Shown here: positions 12,715 to 24,458 of the stretch, piece by piece
Position numbering within the stretch: the first letter of the stretch is position 1
How the letters are laid out: each line of letters begins with the position of its first letter
Notes under the pieces: generated by a model
What the model saw: the letters and a program-made list of their open reading frames with translations, nothing else
Database searches by the model: none
Told to the model about the DNA's origin: nothing
From: Hygrocybe punicea
Taxonomy: Eukaryota > Basidiomycota > Agaricomycetes > Agaricales > Hygrophoraceae
Assembly: GCA_963556145.1 (NCBI GenBank)
Contig: OY744470.1
Span: 310,001 to 374,000 of the forward strand
Reading direction: 5' to 3'
Length of the DNA: 64,000 nucleotides
Position numbers and translations under genes: made by a program

Positions 12715-13282
12715 GCATTGTGGCACTGATATTATTTGCATTTGCATTCTTGGTTTTAAAAGAACATGTCTTATGTGGTTAAATGGCTTTATCTGTGAAT
12801 ATTTCAAGTTGAAAAAAAAAAAAAGTCTTATGTTGTGAACAGATGTTATCTGAGAGCATTGGGATTATTTGAATGGTTAGTGGTCAATGAGAAAGTGGTA
12901 GACTGGATTTATAGAATAGCAAAAGTTGCAAAAAAGTGAGAGAGATGTTATAAGTGGTATAACCTGAATCTGAATCTGTAATTCTCATAGGAGAAAAGTC
13001 CAAGATACAGATTGATAAAAATTATTAGAGTTGTATATATTTTATTTCTTAGAGGTTTTTACATATCAGTTTTGTACTGCAAGTAAATTAGTCACTGAAG
13101 CTTGTCATTTTGTGAATCACAGGATTTCAATAATTAAATGTTAGTACTGGTAATAAAACTGACACCTAGGAATTTAGTAGTAGAAAACACATCTGGGAGT
13201 CAGAAATTTAGATGGTTATAAAGTTACAAAAAAATTGACATGAGTGAGAGACCAGAAAAATTTAGTAAAAATGAGAGGGTAT
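12715..13282. other. AT-rich non-coding spacer
   Basis: 3' flank of the ParB-like gene with an A13 run near 12811-12823 and no open frame of note. Nothing else supportable was seen. Confidence 0.5.
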
Positions 13283-13495
13283 AGCCAAGCAATCAGAATA
13301 ACCATTCCCGAGGGAGACATCCAAAGGCTGAAGCCGGTAGTCCTTGGACTCCTTAAATATCAGCTTGCTGTCTCAGGGGCAGATACATAAATCCCTTGGG
13401 ACCGAAAGTACCTGGCACAGTCTCGAACTCGGGAGAGAGTCACGTGACGGCCTCAATGCACTCCGTAGAGTGTTTAACCACTAAGCTATGTTGCC
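13283..13495 (-). mobile_element. tRNA-derived SINE-like element, first copy
   Basis: Read on the minus strand it starts GGCAACA. It has a polymerase III A box TAGCTTAGTGGTTA (13488-13475) and a B box GTTCGAGAC (13428-13420). GGCA at the start can pair with TGCC 82 nt later, a tRNA-sized head, but the middle does not fold as a normal anticodon arm, so it is not a functional tRNA. A body of about 130 nt follows. The 3' limit is approximate. Confidence 0.6.
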
Positions 13496-13598
13496 AATAA
13501 AATAGATGCCAACATAACATGTTTATAGTGCTAACAATATAAATTGTAACAGAGTAGATAGCTGACTACAGAGTGCTTCTACGTGTAGTCATTCGAAC

Positions 13599-16359
13599 CG
13601 TGGGTGGTCATTGTCGGGGTTCTGGCTGAAAAAAGCTGGGGGGGTTAGGAGACAAGTTGGCAGCGCAGATGATTGGGAGCTCGCACCCCTTCGTTTCCAT
13701 CGATAAGGAGGTGCGGGGGGTTGATTCCGGCCGTGGGTGGTCGCTGTTGGCCGGGGGAAACAGCGGTTCTGGATAAAAAAAGTTGGGGGGGGGTGTTAGA
13801 GAAAAGTTGGCAGCGCAGATGATTGGGAGCTCGCACCCTTTCGTTTCCATCGATAACGAGGTGCGGGGGGTCCATTTAAGCCGTGGGTGGTTGCCGTTGG
13901 CCGGGGGAAACAGCGGATGTGGCTAAAAAAAGTTGGGGGGGGGTGTTAGAGAAAAGTTGGCAGCGCTGATGATTGGGAGCTCGCACCCTTTCGTTTCCAT
14001 CGATAAGGAGTTGCGGGGGGTTGATTCCGGCCGTGGGTGGTCGCTGTTGGCCGGGGGAAACAGCGGTTCTGGATAAAAAAAGTTGGGGGGGGGTGTTAGA
14101 GAAAAGTTGGCAGCGCAGATGATTGGGAGCTCGCACCCTTTCGTTTCCATCGATAACGAGGTGCGGGGGGTCCATTTAAGCCGTGGGTGGTTGCCGTTGG
14201 CCGGGGGAAACAGCGGATGTGGCTAAAAAAAGTTGGGGGGGGGTGTTAGAGAAAAGTTGGCAGCGCTGATGATTGGGAGCTCGCACCCTTTCGTTTCCAT
14301 CGATAAGGAGTTGCGGGGGGTTGATTCCGGCCGTGGGTGGTCGCTGTTGGCCGGGGGAAACAGCGGTTCTGGATAAAAAAAGTTGGGGGGGGGTGTTAGA
14401 GAAAAGTTGGCAGCGCTGATGATTGGGACGTCGCACCCCTTCGTTTCCATCGATAAGGAGTTGCGGGGGGTTGATTCCGGCCGTGGGTGGTCGCTGTTGG
14501 CCGGGGGAAACAGCGGTTCTGGATAAAAAAAGTTGGGGGGGGGTGTTAGAGAAAAGTTGGCAGCGCTGATGATTGGGACGTCGCACCCCTTCGTTTCCAT
14601 CGATAAGGAGTTGCGGGGGGTTGATTCCGGCCGTGGGTGGTCGCTGTTGGCCGGGGGAAACAGCGGTTCTGGATAAAAAAAGTTGGGGGGGGGTGTTAGA
14701 GAAAAGTTGGCAGCGCTGATGATTGGGACGTCGCACCCCTTCGTTTCCATCGATAAGGAGTTGCGGGGGGTTGATTCCGGCCGTGGGTGGTCGCTGTTGG
14801 CCGGGGGAAACAGCGGTTCTGGATAAAAAAAGTTGGGGGGGGGTGTTAGAGAAAAGTTGGCAGCGCAGATGATTGGGAGCTCGCACCCTTTCGTTTCCAT
14901 CGATAAGGAGTTGCGGGGGGTTGATTCCGGCCGTGGGTGGTCGCTGTTGGCCGGGGGAAAAAGCGGTTCTGGATAAAAAAAGTTGGGGGGGGGTGTTAGA
15001 GAAAAGTTGGCAGCGCTGATGATTGGGAGCTCGCACCCCTTCGTTTCCATCGATAAGGAGTTGCGGGGGGTTGATTCCGGCCGTGGGTGGTCGCTGTTGG
15101 CCGGGGGAAACAGCGGTTCTGGATAAAAAAAGTTGGGGGGGGGTGTTAGAGAAAAGTTGGCAGCGCTGATGATTGGGACGTCGCACCCCTTCGTTTCCAT
15201 CGATAAGGAGTTGCGGGGGGTTGATTCCGGCCGTGGGTGGTCGCTGTTGGCCGGGGGAAACAGCGGTTCTGGATAAAAAAAGTTGGGGGGGGGTGTTAGA
15301 GAAAAGTTGGCAGCGCAGATGATTGGGAGCTCGCACCCTTTCGTTTCCATCGATAAGGAGTTGCGGGGGGTTGATTCCGGCCGTGGGTGGTCGCTGTTGG
15401 CCGGGGGAAAAAGCGGTTCTGGATAAAAAAAGTTGGGGGGGGGTGTTAGAGAAAAGTTGGCAGCGCAGATGATTGGGAGCTCGCACCCTTTCGTTTCCAT
15501 CGATAACGAGGTGCGGGGGGTCCATTTAAGCCGTGGGTGGTTGCCGTTGGCCGGGGGAAACAGCGGATGTGGCTAAAAAAAGTTGGGGGGGGGTGTTAGA
15601 GAAAAGTTGGCAGCGCTGATGATTGGGACGTCGCACCCCTTCGTTTCCATCGATAAGGAGTTGCGGGGGGTTGATTCCGGCCGTGGGTGGTCGCTGTTGG
15701 CCGGGGGAAACAGCGGTTCTGGATAAAAAAAGTTGGGGGGGGGTGTTAGAGAAAAGTTGGCAGCGCAGATGATTGGGAGCTCGCACCCTTTCGTTTCCAT
15801 CGATAACGAGGTGCGGGGGGTCCATTTAAGCCGTGGGTGGTTGCCGTTGGCCGGGGGAAACAGCGGATGTGGCTAAAAAAAGTTGGGGGGGGGTGTTAGA
15901 GAAAAGTTGGCAGCGCTGATGATTGGGACGTCGCACCCCTTCGTTTCCATCGATAAGGAGTTGCGGGGGGTTGATTCCGGCCGTGGGTGGTCGCTGTTGG
16001 CCGGGGGAAACAGCGGTTCTGGCTAAAAAATGTTGGGGGGGGGTTAGAGAAAAGTTGGCAGCGTAGATGATTGGGAGCTCGCACCCTTTCGTTTCCATCG
16101 ATAACGAGGTGCGGGGGGTCCTTTTAGGCCGTGGGTGGTCGCTGTTGGCCGGGGGAAACAGCGGTTCTGGATAAAAAAAGTTGGGGGGGGGTGTTAGAGA
16201 AAAGTTGGCAGCGCTGATGATTCGGACGTCGCACCCCTTCGTTTCCATCGATAAGGAGTTGCGGGGGGTCCATTTATGCCGTGGGTGGTTGCGGTTGGCC
16301 GGGGGAAACAGCGGATGTGGCTAAAAAAAGTTGGGGGGGGGGTTAGAGAAAAGTTGGCA
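13599..16359. repeat. 150-bp G-rich minisatellite, first array (about 18 units)
   Basis: Tandem 150-bp units each hold a G9 run (GTTGGGGGGGGGTGTTAG), a GCGGGGGG run and GGCCGGGGG, making the plus strand strongly G-quadruplex-prone. Variants mix: GGGACGTCGC versus GGGAGCTCGC, and ATAAGGAG versus ATAACGAG. The first and last units are degenerate. Long open frames on the minus strand arise because 150 is a multiple of 3. Confidence 0.92.
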
Positions 16360-16562
16360 CCGCGGGAAATTAGGACGCTTTACCCTCTTGTACCCATCTT
16401 TCCATGCTTCTGGGGTGTTCATTCATCTTCAAGGTGGTCCCATTTCACAGCAGGAGATACCCAGTGTCGAGAGAAACATTGGGGGAGACAAGACTTGTTG
16501 CGTGTACTTGTTGCGTGTTTTGTTTGGTCACGTCGCGTCACCTTTTCTGCGCTTGCTCCACA

Positions 16563-17690
16563 ATGGCCCCTACTAAGTCCACTAAAGTAACTGCTGCTGC
16601 CCCCAAAAGGCTTGTTCACTCTTCCTTGGCTGCAGCTGTGAGTACTATTGTTCCTTTTGCTGCCCTATTTCACCTTCTTTGTTTAGATAAACAGCCAAAG
16701 ATCTACTTCTGGCTCCATCCCTGGCCCTGCATCCACCCCTGCTCCTGCTGCTGCTGTATTTGGCTTTGCTCCTTCCAGCCCTGCCTCCTCTCTCTCTCCC
16801 TCCAGGTCTCCCACCCCTGTCCCCTCCAAGCCTGGGGCTAAAAAGCTTGTTAGCTCCACCTCTGAGCTGGTCAAGTCTCTGAGATCTAGAAAGGTAAGTT
16901 GCTACCTCTACCCACTTCCGTCTCCTTTATTTTCAACACAAACTCATCACTCTCACTAGAATCTTGGAGCCAAAGCTGCTGCTGTCAAGCATTTGGCCAA
17001 TATAGCCAAAGGTAAGAAGGCAGGTACAAGTCGTCATCCCCCCACGAAAAAGGGCGTTATCAAGATGTTGGAACATGAGATCATGTCCAATTCGCGTCAA
17101 GTATTTCTCAAATGGCCCGTCTCCGCTTCCCAGACGGATACGTTATGTTATGCTGCGACTTGTCTTGCAGGTATGTACTACTAAATTTTTTTGATGAACT
17201 ATTACAACCAATTACCTCACCCAGATAACAAGAAGCTTCTTGCAGGTTCTTATGTCCTGTCTCGCCGTCTTGGTTCGATGACTATCAAGGTCTGTTTTTA
17301 TTTTTGTATACTATGTATAATATTTACTGATAGTAATTTTCATAGGATCGAATCACCTTTCGCGATGTCCACTATCATTTGGGCTGTGTCACGGTGCCAC
17401 AATACAAGCGCTTCGCTGCCGACGACGGCTCTCTCAAAGCTAATGTCCATCTTCACGATACCCTTAATGCTGCTACCTTGGCTCTAATCAAGACCAAAAT
17501 CACCGATGCCCACGCAGCCGTTCTGCCTCTTCGTCCTGCTCCCACCGAGTTAGAGGTGGAGCAAAAGCGTGCCAAGGCCAAGGTAAGGCGCCTTCGTCGT
17601 TTGGCCAAGAAAAGTTCACAGATGGTGCATGGGTTCGATACATCTGATGGGGAAGGGAGTGGGGATGACTATGAGCCTGACAAAAACTAA
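16563..17690 (+). CDS. Basic protein of unknown function, array unit, first copy
   Basis: Five exons; introns are 16638-16686, 16894-16959, 17171-17224 and 17290-17345. The joined frame is 301 codons including stop. The first 100 residues are rich in Ala, Ser, Pro and Lys (low complexity, resembling linker-histone tails). A more ordered middle follows, with conserved-looking Trp, Tyr and His residues (LKWPVSASQTDT, FRDVHYHLGCV). The C-terminal part has a basic Lys/Arg helix ending in an acidic Asp/Glu/Gly tail. I do not recognise the family; a nuclear or DNA-associated role is only inferred from composition. It is convergent with the helicase gene, with 140 bp between the stop codons, and is present in every unit where the region is resolved. 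Confidence 0.78.
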
Positions 17691-17830
17691 CCACTCCTGT
17701 CAGATTTGTTGACCCATCAGTACTATTTTTGTATACCACCATGTCCATATTATACCATCACCAGTTGCCTTGCTCAAATTCATAAACATGCCAGATTGTT
17801 CATAAGCAAAGTAAAATGATATTTTCAAAT

Positions 17831-20800
17831 CTACATTCTGTTACGATGTAGCCATAACCATACAATCAACTCCAAGCCATTATAAAATGATCCAGGATTG
17901 GCCTGTTCCTTGGCCCACATGCCAAATTCCTGGATCCTCATTCCTCTTTTTAGACCAGGAAAGGCTTTTGTGGCCTCTGTAAATATAGCTGGATTGATAA
18001 AGACAAACCAGCAAAGCACCGCAACAAAATCTTCAAATGGACATGCCACCGTCTTTTCAGGAGCAAAAACAGGATGTGTCGATGGCAAATATTTTCCCTG
18101 AGGCAAGCCACATTGCCAGCAATATTCGTACTTTTGAAAAGATCTGAAGTAGTTTTTCTTGAGATCGAACCATCGGATGGCGTTGTTGACAAAGACGTCT
18201 TCTGGACCACGACAGCTGATGAAGTAGGTATGGTTTGGGGTCTTGACCACATCGCAACGTCCTTTCCATGCCCAACAAATGATGCACTTTCCATAGAGAT
18301 ATCTTGTCATGGCTCCAAGTTCTGCAGCCTTTGCCTTCCTGCTTTGCATATGTTGTGCATAAACAGCTGCATCTAGCTGCACGGCCATCGATGGTCGAAC
18401 ACTGGTTGGCAGAATGATTGTTGCAGGAGGAAGTACTTGGGGTGTAGGTTTTGTTACTGGTGCTGCAGAGCCTGTTGCGACTGGCAATGTTTGAGGTATG
18501 GGCTCAGTAGATGGACCTGAGGAGGATGAGACAACATTGGAGCTGAGTGGGGCTCCACACAATGATTCCATATCAATGTTCATGAGTGATGCGTCATCCC
18601 AACCTCCCAAGTCATAATCGTCCTCGATATCCATGGTATTTGATCGTGATATTTGAGGTGTGTCCTTGGCCATGAGTTTTCTGACTGCATGGAGAAGCTC
18701 CGTGTTTGGATCACAAAGGTCGCACTGCTCTGCACCTTCTATCTCAGTGCAATCCATGCCATCTCCACCATCCATGAGACGAGTCATAACTTTTCTTCGA
18801 CATTCTATATTGGTTTGTGCCCATTCTCCAGCTGCTGCAATACATTGACGGTCCTCCCAGCCATCAACTGAACAGAATATGGTGTTGTTGCTGTGAAGCA
18901 AAAACACAAATGCGGGTTGGCCACTACGTCCTGCTCGTCCTGCACCTTGCTCGATGTTGATGGCACCAAAAGGTATTCCAATGAACAAAATGGCTTGGAC
19001 ATCCGGATGATCAATGCCATGCATAAAGCCAGAGGTTGCCACCATCCACTGGTGATGTCCTTGATACCACGACTCTTGAAACTGCGCCTTCAGGTCAGAT
19101 GGCATCTGGGAGTGAGATTTGCAGTCTCCAAAATGTTTAGCAATTTCGTTGACAGTTGGGATGTCAATGCAGAAGATGATACCACGCGATTGAGAGGTGA
19201 AGGTGGTTTGTTGCAAATATGAAGCCAGGTCAATGGCTATTTGGTTCACTGGTTTCATTTGGTTGTTGATGTGCAAGACATGGTATCTGATGTTTGGACG
19301 TGTGGTGGGGGCCCTGATGAACTGTGTCGACGAAGGCATGCATGTTTCCTCCAACAAAAGTTCTTCATGAGTCACTGGCAATGTGGCTGTGAGGAAGATT
19401 TTCATCACGGGGTAGAAAGCAAGCTCTTTGACTCGAGCAAAGTCTCCGCGATACATCACATCGGTGAAGATCTTATGAGCTTCATCAAACACCCATCGAA
19501 CAATCTTTCCTTCTTTTTGGCGATACCATCTGGAGATTTAATTCAATATGCAACGATGTCATTACTGGCTTCCTGAGTGGACTTACTCTTTGAAACCCAA
19601 TGAGGTCACTGATTCCATGGCCAGATACACCACACGCGCATCGCCTATCTGACGATGGGCGGACGTCCATTGACAGGTAGGTATTCCATATGCCTTGGTT
19701 TTACGAATCATATCCAGCAGCAGCGCCTTGTTTGGAATGACCACCAGAGTGATGAGATTTGTTTCAAGCAAGGCTGGAAGTAAAAAGACCATGCTTTTGC
19801 CACCACCAGTTGGTAAAATACCCACAAAACTTTTCTCTCTTGACAGTGAAAGTTCAACCATCTGTCGTTGTTGTTCTGTTAGGAAAGTGGCATCTGGCTT
19901 GTCTGGAAAGATTTGCTGCAGCAGACGCAATGCTACATCATCCACAGGTTGATGATTTGGATTGATGTCCAATGGCTGATCCAAGGCATAGATGTCATCA
20001 AAGTTATCAACGTGTCCTGAGCTTGTTTCATTGCTTTGAGGTATCGGAGGTGGTTCCAATATGACTTGTTGGTTATTGTGGACTGGAGCAACCAACGCAT
20101 TTTGTCTCTGCATGAACTCTGCAATGCCTGCAGCAACACCGATTTGAATCTGCTGCTCCAGTTCCATTTTCATCTGGGTGACAGAAGTTGTGATGACTCC
20201 TGTCAGTTGCTCCACTAGCCGCCCCAAGTCCACAGTCGTTGGTGATGGTGAGGTGGAGTTAATGGTGGTTGATAATGATCTTGGTGTTTGAAAGCTTTCA
20301 CGGATTTTTCTGCGCTGACGTAGAGGCAAAAGTGGGACGCCGTTGGGATAAAATCGAGTGAGACGCCACCACCATTCAGAGGCATGACCAAATCGAAGCA
20401 TGAGGTCACTTGAGACACCAGGAAGTAAACCACACTCTATGGCATAATTGTTACGACGTGCCATTGTAGAATGGCCAGTCTGTTCTGCCAAGACGTCAAC
20501 CTCGTCTTCTTCATAAATTTCATATTCTGAACCCAGGTAGACTTTTGCAATCAGCACGACCAGCTGCCGGTATGGCCGAATTGTTAGAGATGTGCCAAAG
20601 TATGTCTCTGACACAGACTGCAAAGTGGAGGAGAATTGTGACTCAGTCATGCGCTTGCCAAAATGCATGAAAAAGTATTCGTGATAGAGCACCGCAACTT
20701 CTTCTCCCCACAGTTTGCGTGCCAAATCGACTTCCAGCTGACGAATGATGAGGAGGTAGAAATCCACTAGTTCTTGCAGTTCTGGAGGTAGCTTGCTTGG

Positions 20801-22903
20801 GATGAAGACCTCTCTGCGAATCTGGTTTTCGTATTTGACACGACGAGTTACAAGCCAGTCTGCACCATGGTTGCGAAAGAATGTCCGTGGACGAGTTGAG
20901 TTGCGTATTTTGGAATCCATTAGCTCTGATATTCTGGAAGGCTGTCCAGGAAGGGTGTGGCATAGAACCGCTATGTGGCCATTAATCCTGGTTGTCTTTT
21001 CCATGATGCGAAGCATGGAACCCGGCTTGAAAATGAGGCCATCCTTGCCCTTGGTGCAAAGATCAATGGATGAATCATTCATTAATATCTGTATGAGGGC
21101 TCTGTCCTTGACAAATTTGCCATTGTTGAGCCATCCATAACCACGAGTACGTTCCGTCATGTCGTCTGGAATGATGTCTGGAATATTGACGGTAATGCAA
21201 CTGTTGTTGCAAAGGTTGGTGACATCTTCCTTGACATCAGAAAATAGCATCCTGAGACCAATGATCCAGCGCTCCACCTCCATGGTCTTGTCCTTGTATG
21301 TCACGATCGTCCCATCCTCATTTACAGTAGCGGTTGGAGGGCGAGTGTTGGCATATGATAATGATGAGGCAAACCGCTGATAGTCCACAACTAAGTTGTA
21401 TGGAGAGAGAACGCCTGGACTTAGATTCTGCATGCAAAAATACTCAAGGGACCTGAATTATTTGTTACTCGACTATTAGAAGATCACTTCAAGTCATCAC
21501 TCACTTGTATGCATTGTTTTCAAATTGTGGAGCTGACAGAATGCCTTGATACAATGTGCTCCCTCGGCAAATATACTTCCAGATTGAAAATGGCTTTGTT
21601 AACTCGTGAGCATCCTGGAAATTGCCATCAGGAGTCATGTTCCCAATCGCCAGGTAGCACTCCAAGACTTCCAACCACTTGCTGTACTCTCCTTCTTGTT
21701 GTTGCTGCATGGACAAAAATGGGTATATGAACTGATGCAGAATGGTGACTGCTTTGTCGTCTTGACTTGGATCGTCCAATAACTTCAAGAGCTTTCTGCC
21801 GATGACACGAGTGCCCTGAGATATGGGGAAGGAATAGTTGGAGGGATGAGGATCCAAAGTTAACAATACTGCTTGAGCTAATGCATGCAGCGGTTGACCA
21901 TAACGATAGAGAGTCTCATCATCGCTGTGGGGTTGCCAGTGCTTGCAATTTTGCGTGACTCTGTGATCAAACACAAGTTGAAACATATTAGAATTCTTTG
22001 TTACAAACAAGTGTGATTTGTGGAGGTAACATACCGAGGGCATTCCATGAGCAGACATCTCATGGCAACTGTGGAATTTATAGCCTTTGCTCGAATGTCT
22101 TTCAAGTAGTCGGTAACAATGTCGCCCAGATGACCAGTCCTTTTTTAAGATACGAGTCGGTAGCGTGACGAGAGATAAGAGGTGACCCCGTGTACGATAA
22201 TCCTGGCTGTAGTCTTGTAGATGGATGTGCCATTGTGTTAGTTGAAGCATAGGAGGGACTTCATGGGCATGAGCAGGTGCAGTTGCTGGAACACAGGAAA
22301 GTTGGAGACTTCATCTCGCATGTATATCGTAAACATGTCATCAGATGAAAGTTCGCTGAGCAAAGGATTGACTTCAAAGTAGCATTCTCCCACAGGCCTG
22401 AAAATGTTTGCAAAGTGCCCAAGTGATGACGGTATCCAGGAAGTATCGTCAAGTCTTTGTGAGTCTTGTACCAGTGATTGTCAAAGGATTTCTTTTTGGG
22501 TGCACAGAAAGTGCAGTGATTGCAACAGAAGCCATCTGTGACCTGATCTAAAAGCTCAATAGGAGGGCTCCTGGTGGAGGCTTTGTGACCTCATGATTAT
22601 CTGTAATGCCCAGATCTTCACAATTTCTCCAAAGGCTAATATCTGTGGGTTGGTTAATTGAATGCCATGATGCCGAATGTGAGTGATTGTGGCACTAGGA
22701 AGTTGAGCGATGCCACAAAGACAAATGAGCTTTTGAAATGGATGTGGAATCGAAACTCCCATAAATGTGAAGATGTCATTGGTGGTCAAATATGACTTGG
22801 AACCATCCAGGTGATGTGGAAAGGCAGTTACTGGAAATGTCATTAAAATGCTGGCACTCCATGACTCAGATATCACATATACTGACTGGTCAAGCTGTCC
22901 CTC
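17831..22903 (-). CDS. Zinc-finger/recombinase/RecQ-helicase fusion, copy B, N-terminus lost in gap
   Basis: Exon 6 (19529-17831) holds VFDEAH (motif II), LTATLP (motif III) and QGAGRAGRSG (motif VI), then a linker rich in Ser, Pro and Thr and a Cys-rich C-terminus (CIICWAWKGRC, YCWQCG). The intron at 19530-19586 joins it to exon 5 (recombinase-like domain plus Walker A). The first third runs into Ns. Between about 22126 and 22903 there are roughly nine single-base homopolymer differences from copies A, C and D, which break the frame (for example GATGACCAG for GATGACCCAG). Their confinement to the contig edge points to uncorrected sequencing error and not to a genuine pseudogene. Confidence 0.8.
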
Positions 22904-23103
22904 NNNNNNNNNNNNNNNNNNNNNNNNNNNNNNNNNNNNNNNNNNNNNNNNNNNNNNNNNNNNNNNNNNNNNNNNNNNNNNNNNNNNNNNNNNNNNNNNN
23001 NNNNNNNNNNNNNNNNNNNNNNNNNNNNNNNNNNNNNNNNNNNNNNNNNNNNNNNNNNNNNNNNNNNNNNNNNNNNNNNNNNNNNNNNNNNNNNNNNNNN
23101 NNN
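22904..23103. other. Assembly gap (200 N)
   Basis: Exactly 200 Ns separate the helicase B exon 3 region from a point equivalent to 16477 in the first unit. A whole unit would need about 12 kb here (both minisatellites, the satellite and the ParB-like gene), so the gap length is probably a placeholder. Confidence 0.97.
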
Positions 23104-23190
23104 ACATTGGGGGAGACAAGACTTGTTGCGTGTACTTGTTGCGTGTTTTGTTTGGTCACGTCGCGTCACCTTTTCTGCGCTTGCTCCACA

Positions 23191-24318
23191 ATGGCCCCTA
23201 CTAAGTCCACTAAAGTAACTGCTGCTGCCCCCAAAAGGCTTGTTCACTCTTCCTTGGCTGCAGCTGTGAGTACTATTGTTCCTTTTGCTGCCCTATTTCA
23301 CCTTCTTTGTTTAGATAAACAGCCAAAGATCTACTTCTGGCTCCATCCCTGGCCCTGCATCCACCCCTGCTCCTGCTGCTGCTGTATTTGGCTTTGCTCC
23401 TTCCAGCCCTGCCTCCTCTCTCTCTCCCTCCAGGTCTCCCACCCCTGTCCCCTCCAAGCCTGGGGCTAAAAAGCTTGTTAGCTCCACCTCTGAGCTGGTC
23501 AAGTCTCTGAGATCTAGAAAGGTAAGTTGCTACCTCTACCCACTTCCGTCTCCTTTATTTTCAACACAAACTCATCACTCTCACTAGAATCTTGGAGCCA
23601 AAGCTGCTGCTGTCAAGCATTTGGCCAATATAGCCAAAGGTAAGAAGGCAGGTACAAGTCGTCATCCCCCCACGAAAAAGGGCGTTATCAAGATGTTGGA
23701 ACATGAGATCATGTCCAATTCGCGTCAAGTATTTCTCAAATGGCCCGTCTCCGCTTCCCAGACGGATACGTTATGTTATGCTGCGACTTGTCTTGCAGGT
23801 ATGTACTACTAAATTTTTTTGATGAACTATTACAACCAATTACCTCACCCAGATAACAAGAAGCTTCTTGCAGGTTCTTATGTCCTGTCTCGCCGTCTTG
23901 GTTCGATGACTATCAAGGTCTGTTTTTATTTTTGTATACTATGTATAATATTTACTGATAGTAATTTTCATAGGATCGAATCACCTTTCGCGATGTCCAC
24001 TATCATTTGGGCTGTGTCACGGTGCCACAATACAAGCGCTTCGCTGCCGACGACGGCTCTCTCAAAGCTAATGTCCATCTTCACGATACCCTTAATGCTG
24101 CTACCTTGGCTCTAATCAAGACCAAAATCACCGATGCCCACGCAGCCGTTCTGCCTCTTCGTCCTGCTCCCACCGAGTTAGAGGTGGAGCAAAAGCGTGC
24201 CAAGGCCAAGGTAAGGCGCCTTCGTCGTTTGGCCAAGAAAAGTTCACAGATGGTGCATGGGTTCGATACATCTGATGGGGAAGGGAGTGGGGATGACTAT
24301 GAGCCTGACAAAAACTAA
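23191..24318 (+). CDS. Basic protein of unknown function, second copy
   Basis: Five-exon copy of the gene at 16563-17690, displaced by 6,628 bp; all splice sites and the 300-residue frame are preserved. It begins 87 bp after the assembly gap, so its promoter region is mostly unresolved. Again convergent with the following helicase gene. Confidence 0.78.
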
Positions 24319-24458
24319 CCACTCCTGTCAGATTTGTTGACCCATCAGTACTATTTTTGTATACCACCATGTCCATATTATACCATCACCAGTTGCCTTG
24401 CTCAAATTCATAAACATGCCAGATTGTTCATAAGCAAAGTAAAATGATATTTTCAAAT

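Noticed and set aside
13414..13495. Functional tRNA gene on the minus strand
   Set aside because: A and B boxes and a partial acceptor stem are present, but no proper anticodon arm; better read as a SINE head.
14176..15525. Very long open frames (up to several hundred codons) across the 150-bp arrays, also 39317-41344
   Set aside because: The repeat length is a multiple of 3, so any open frame stays open; units are noncoding-like and frames overlap on the same DNA.
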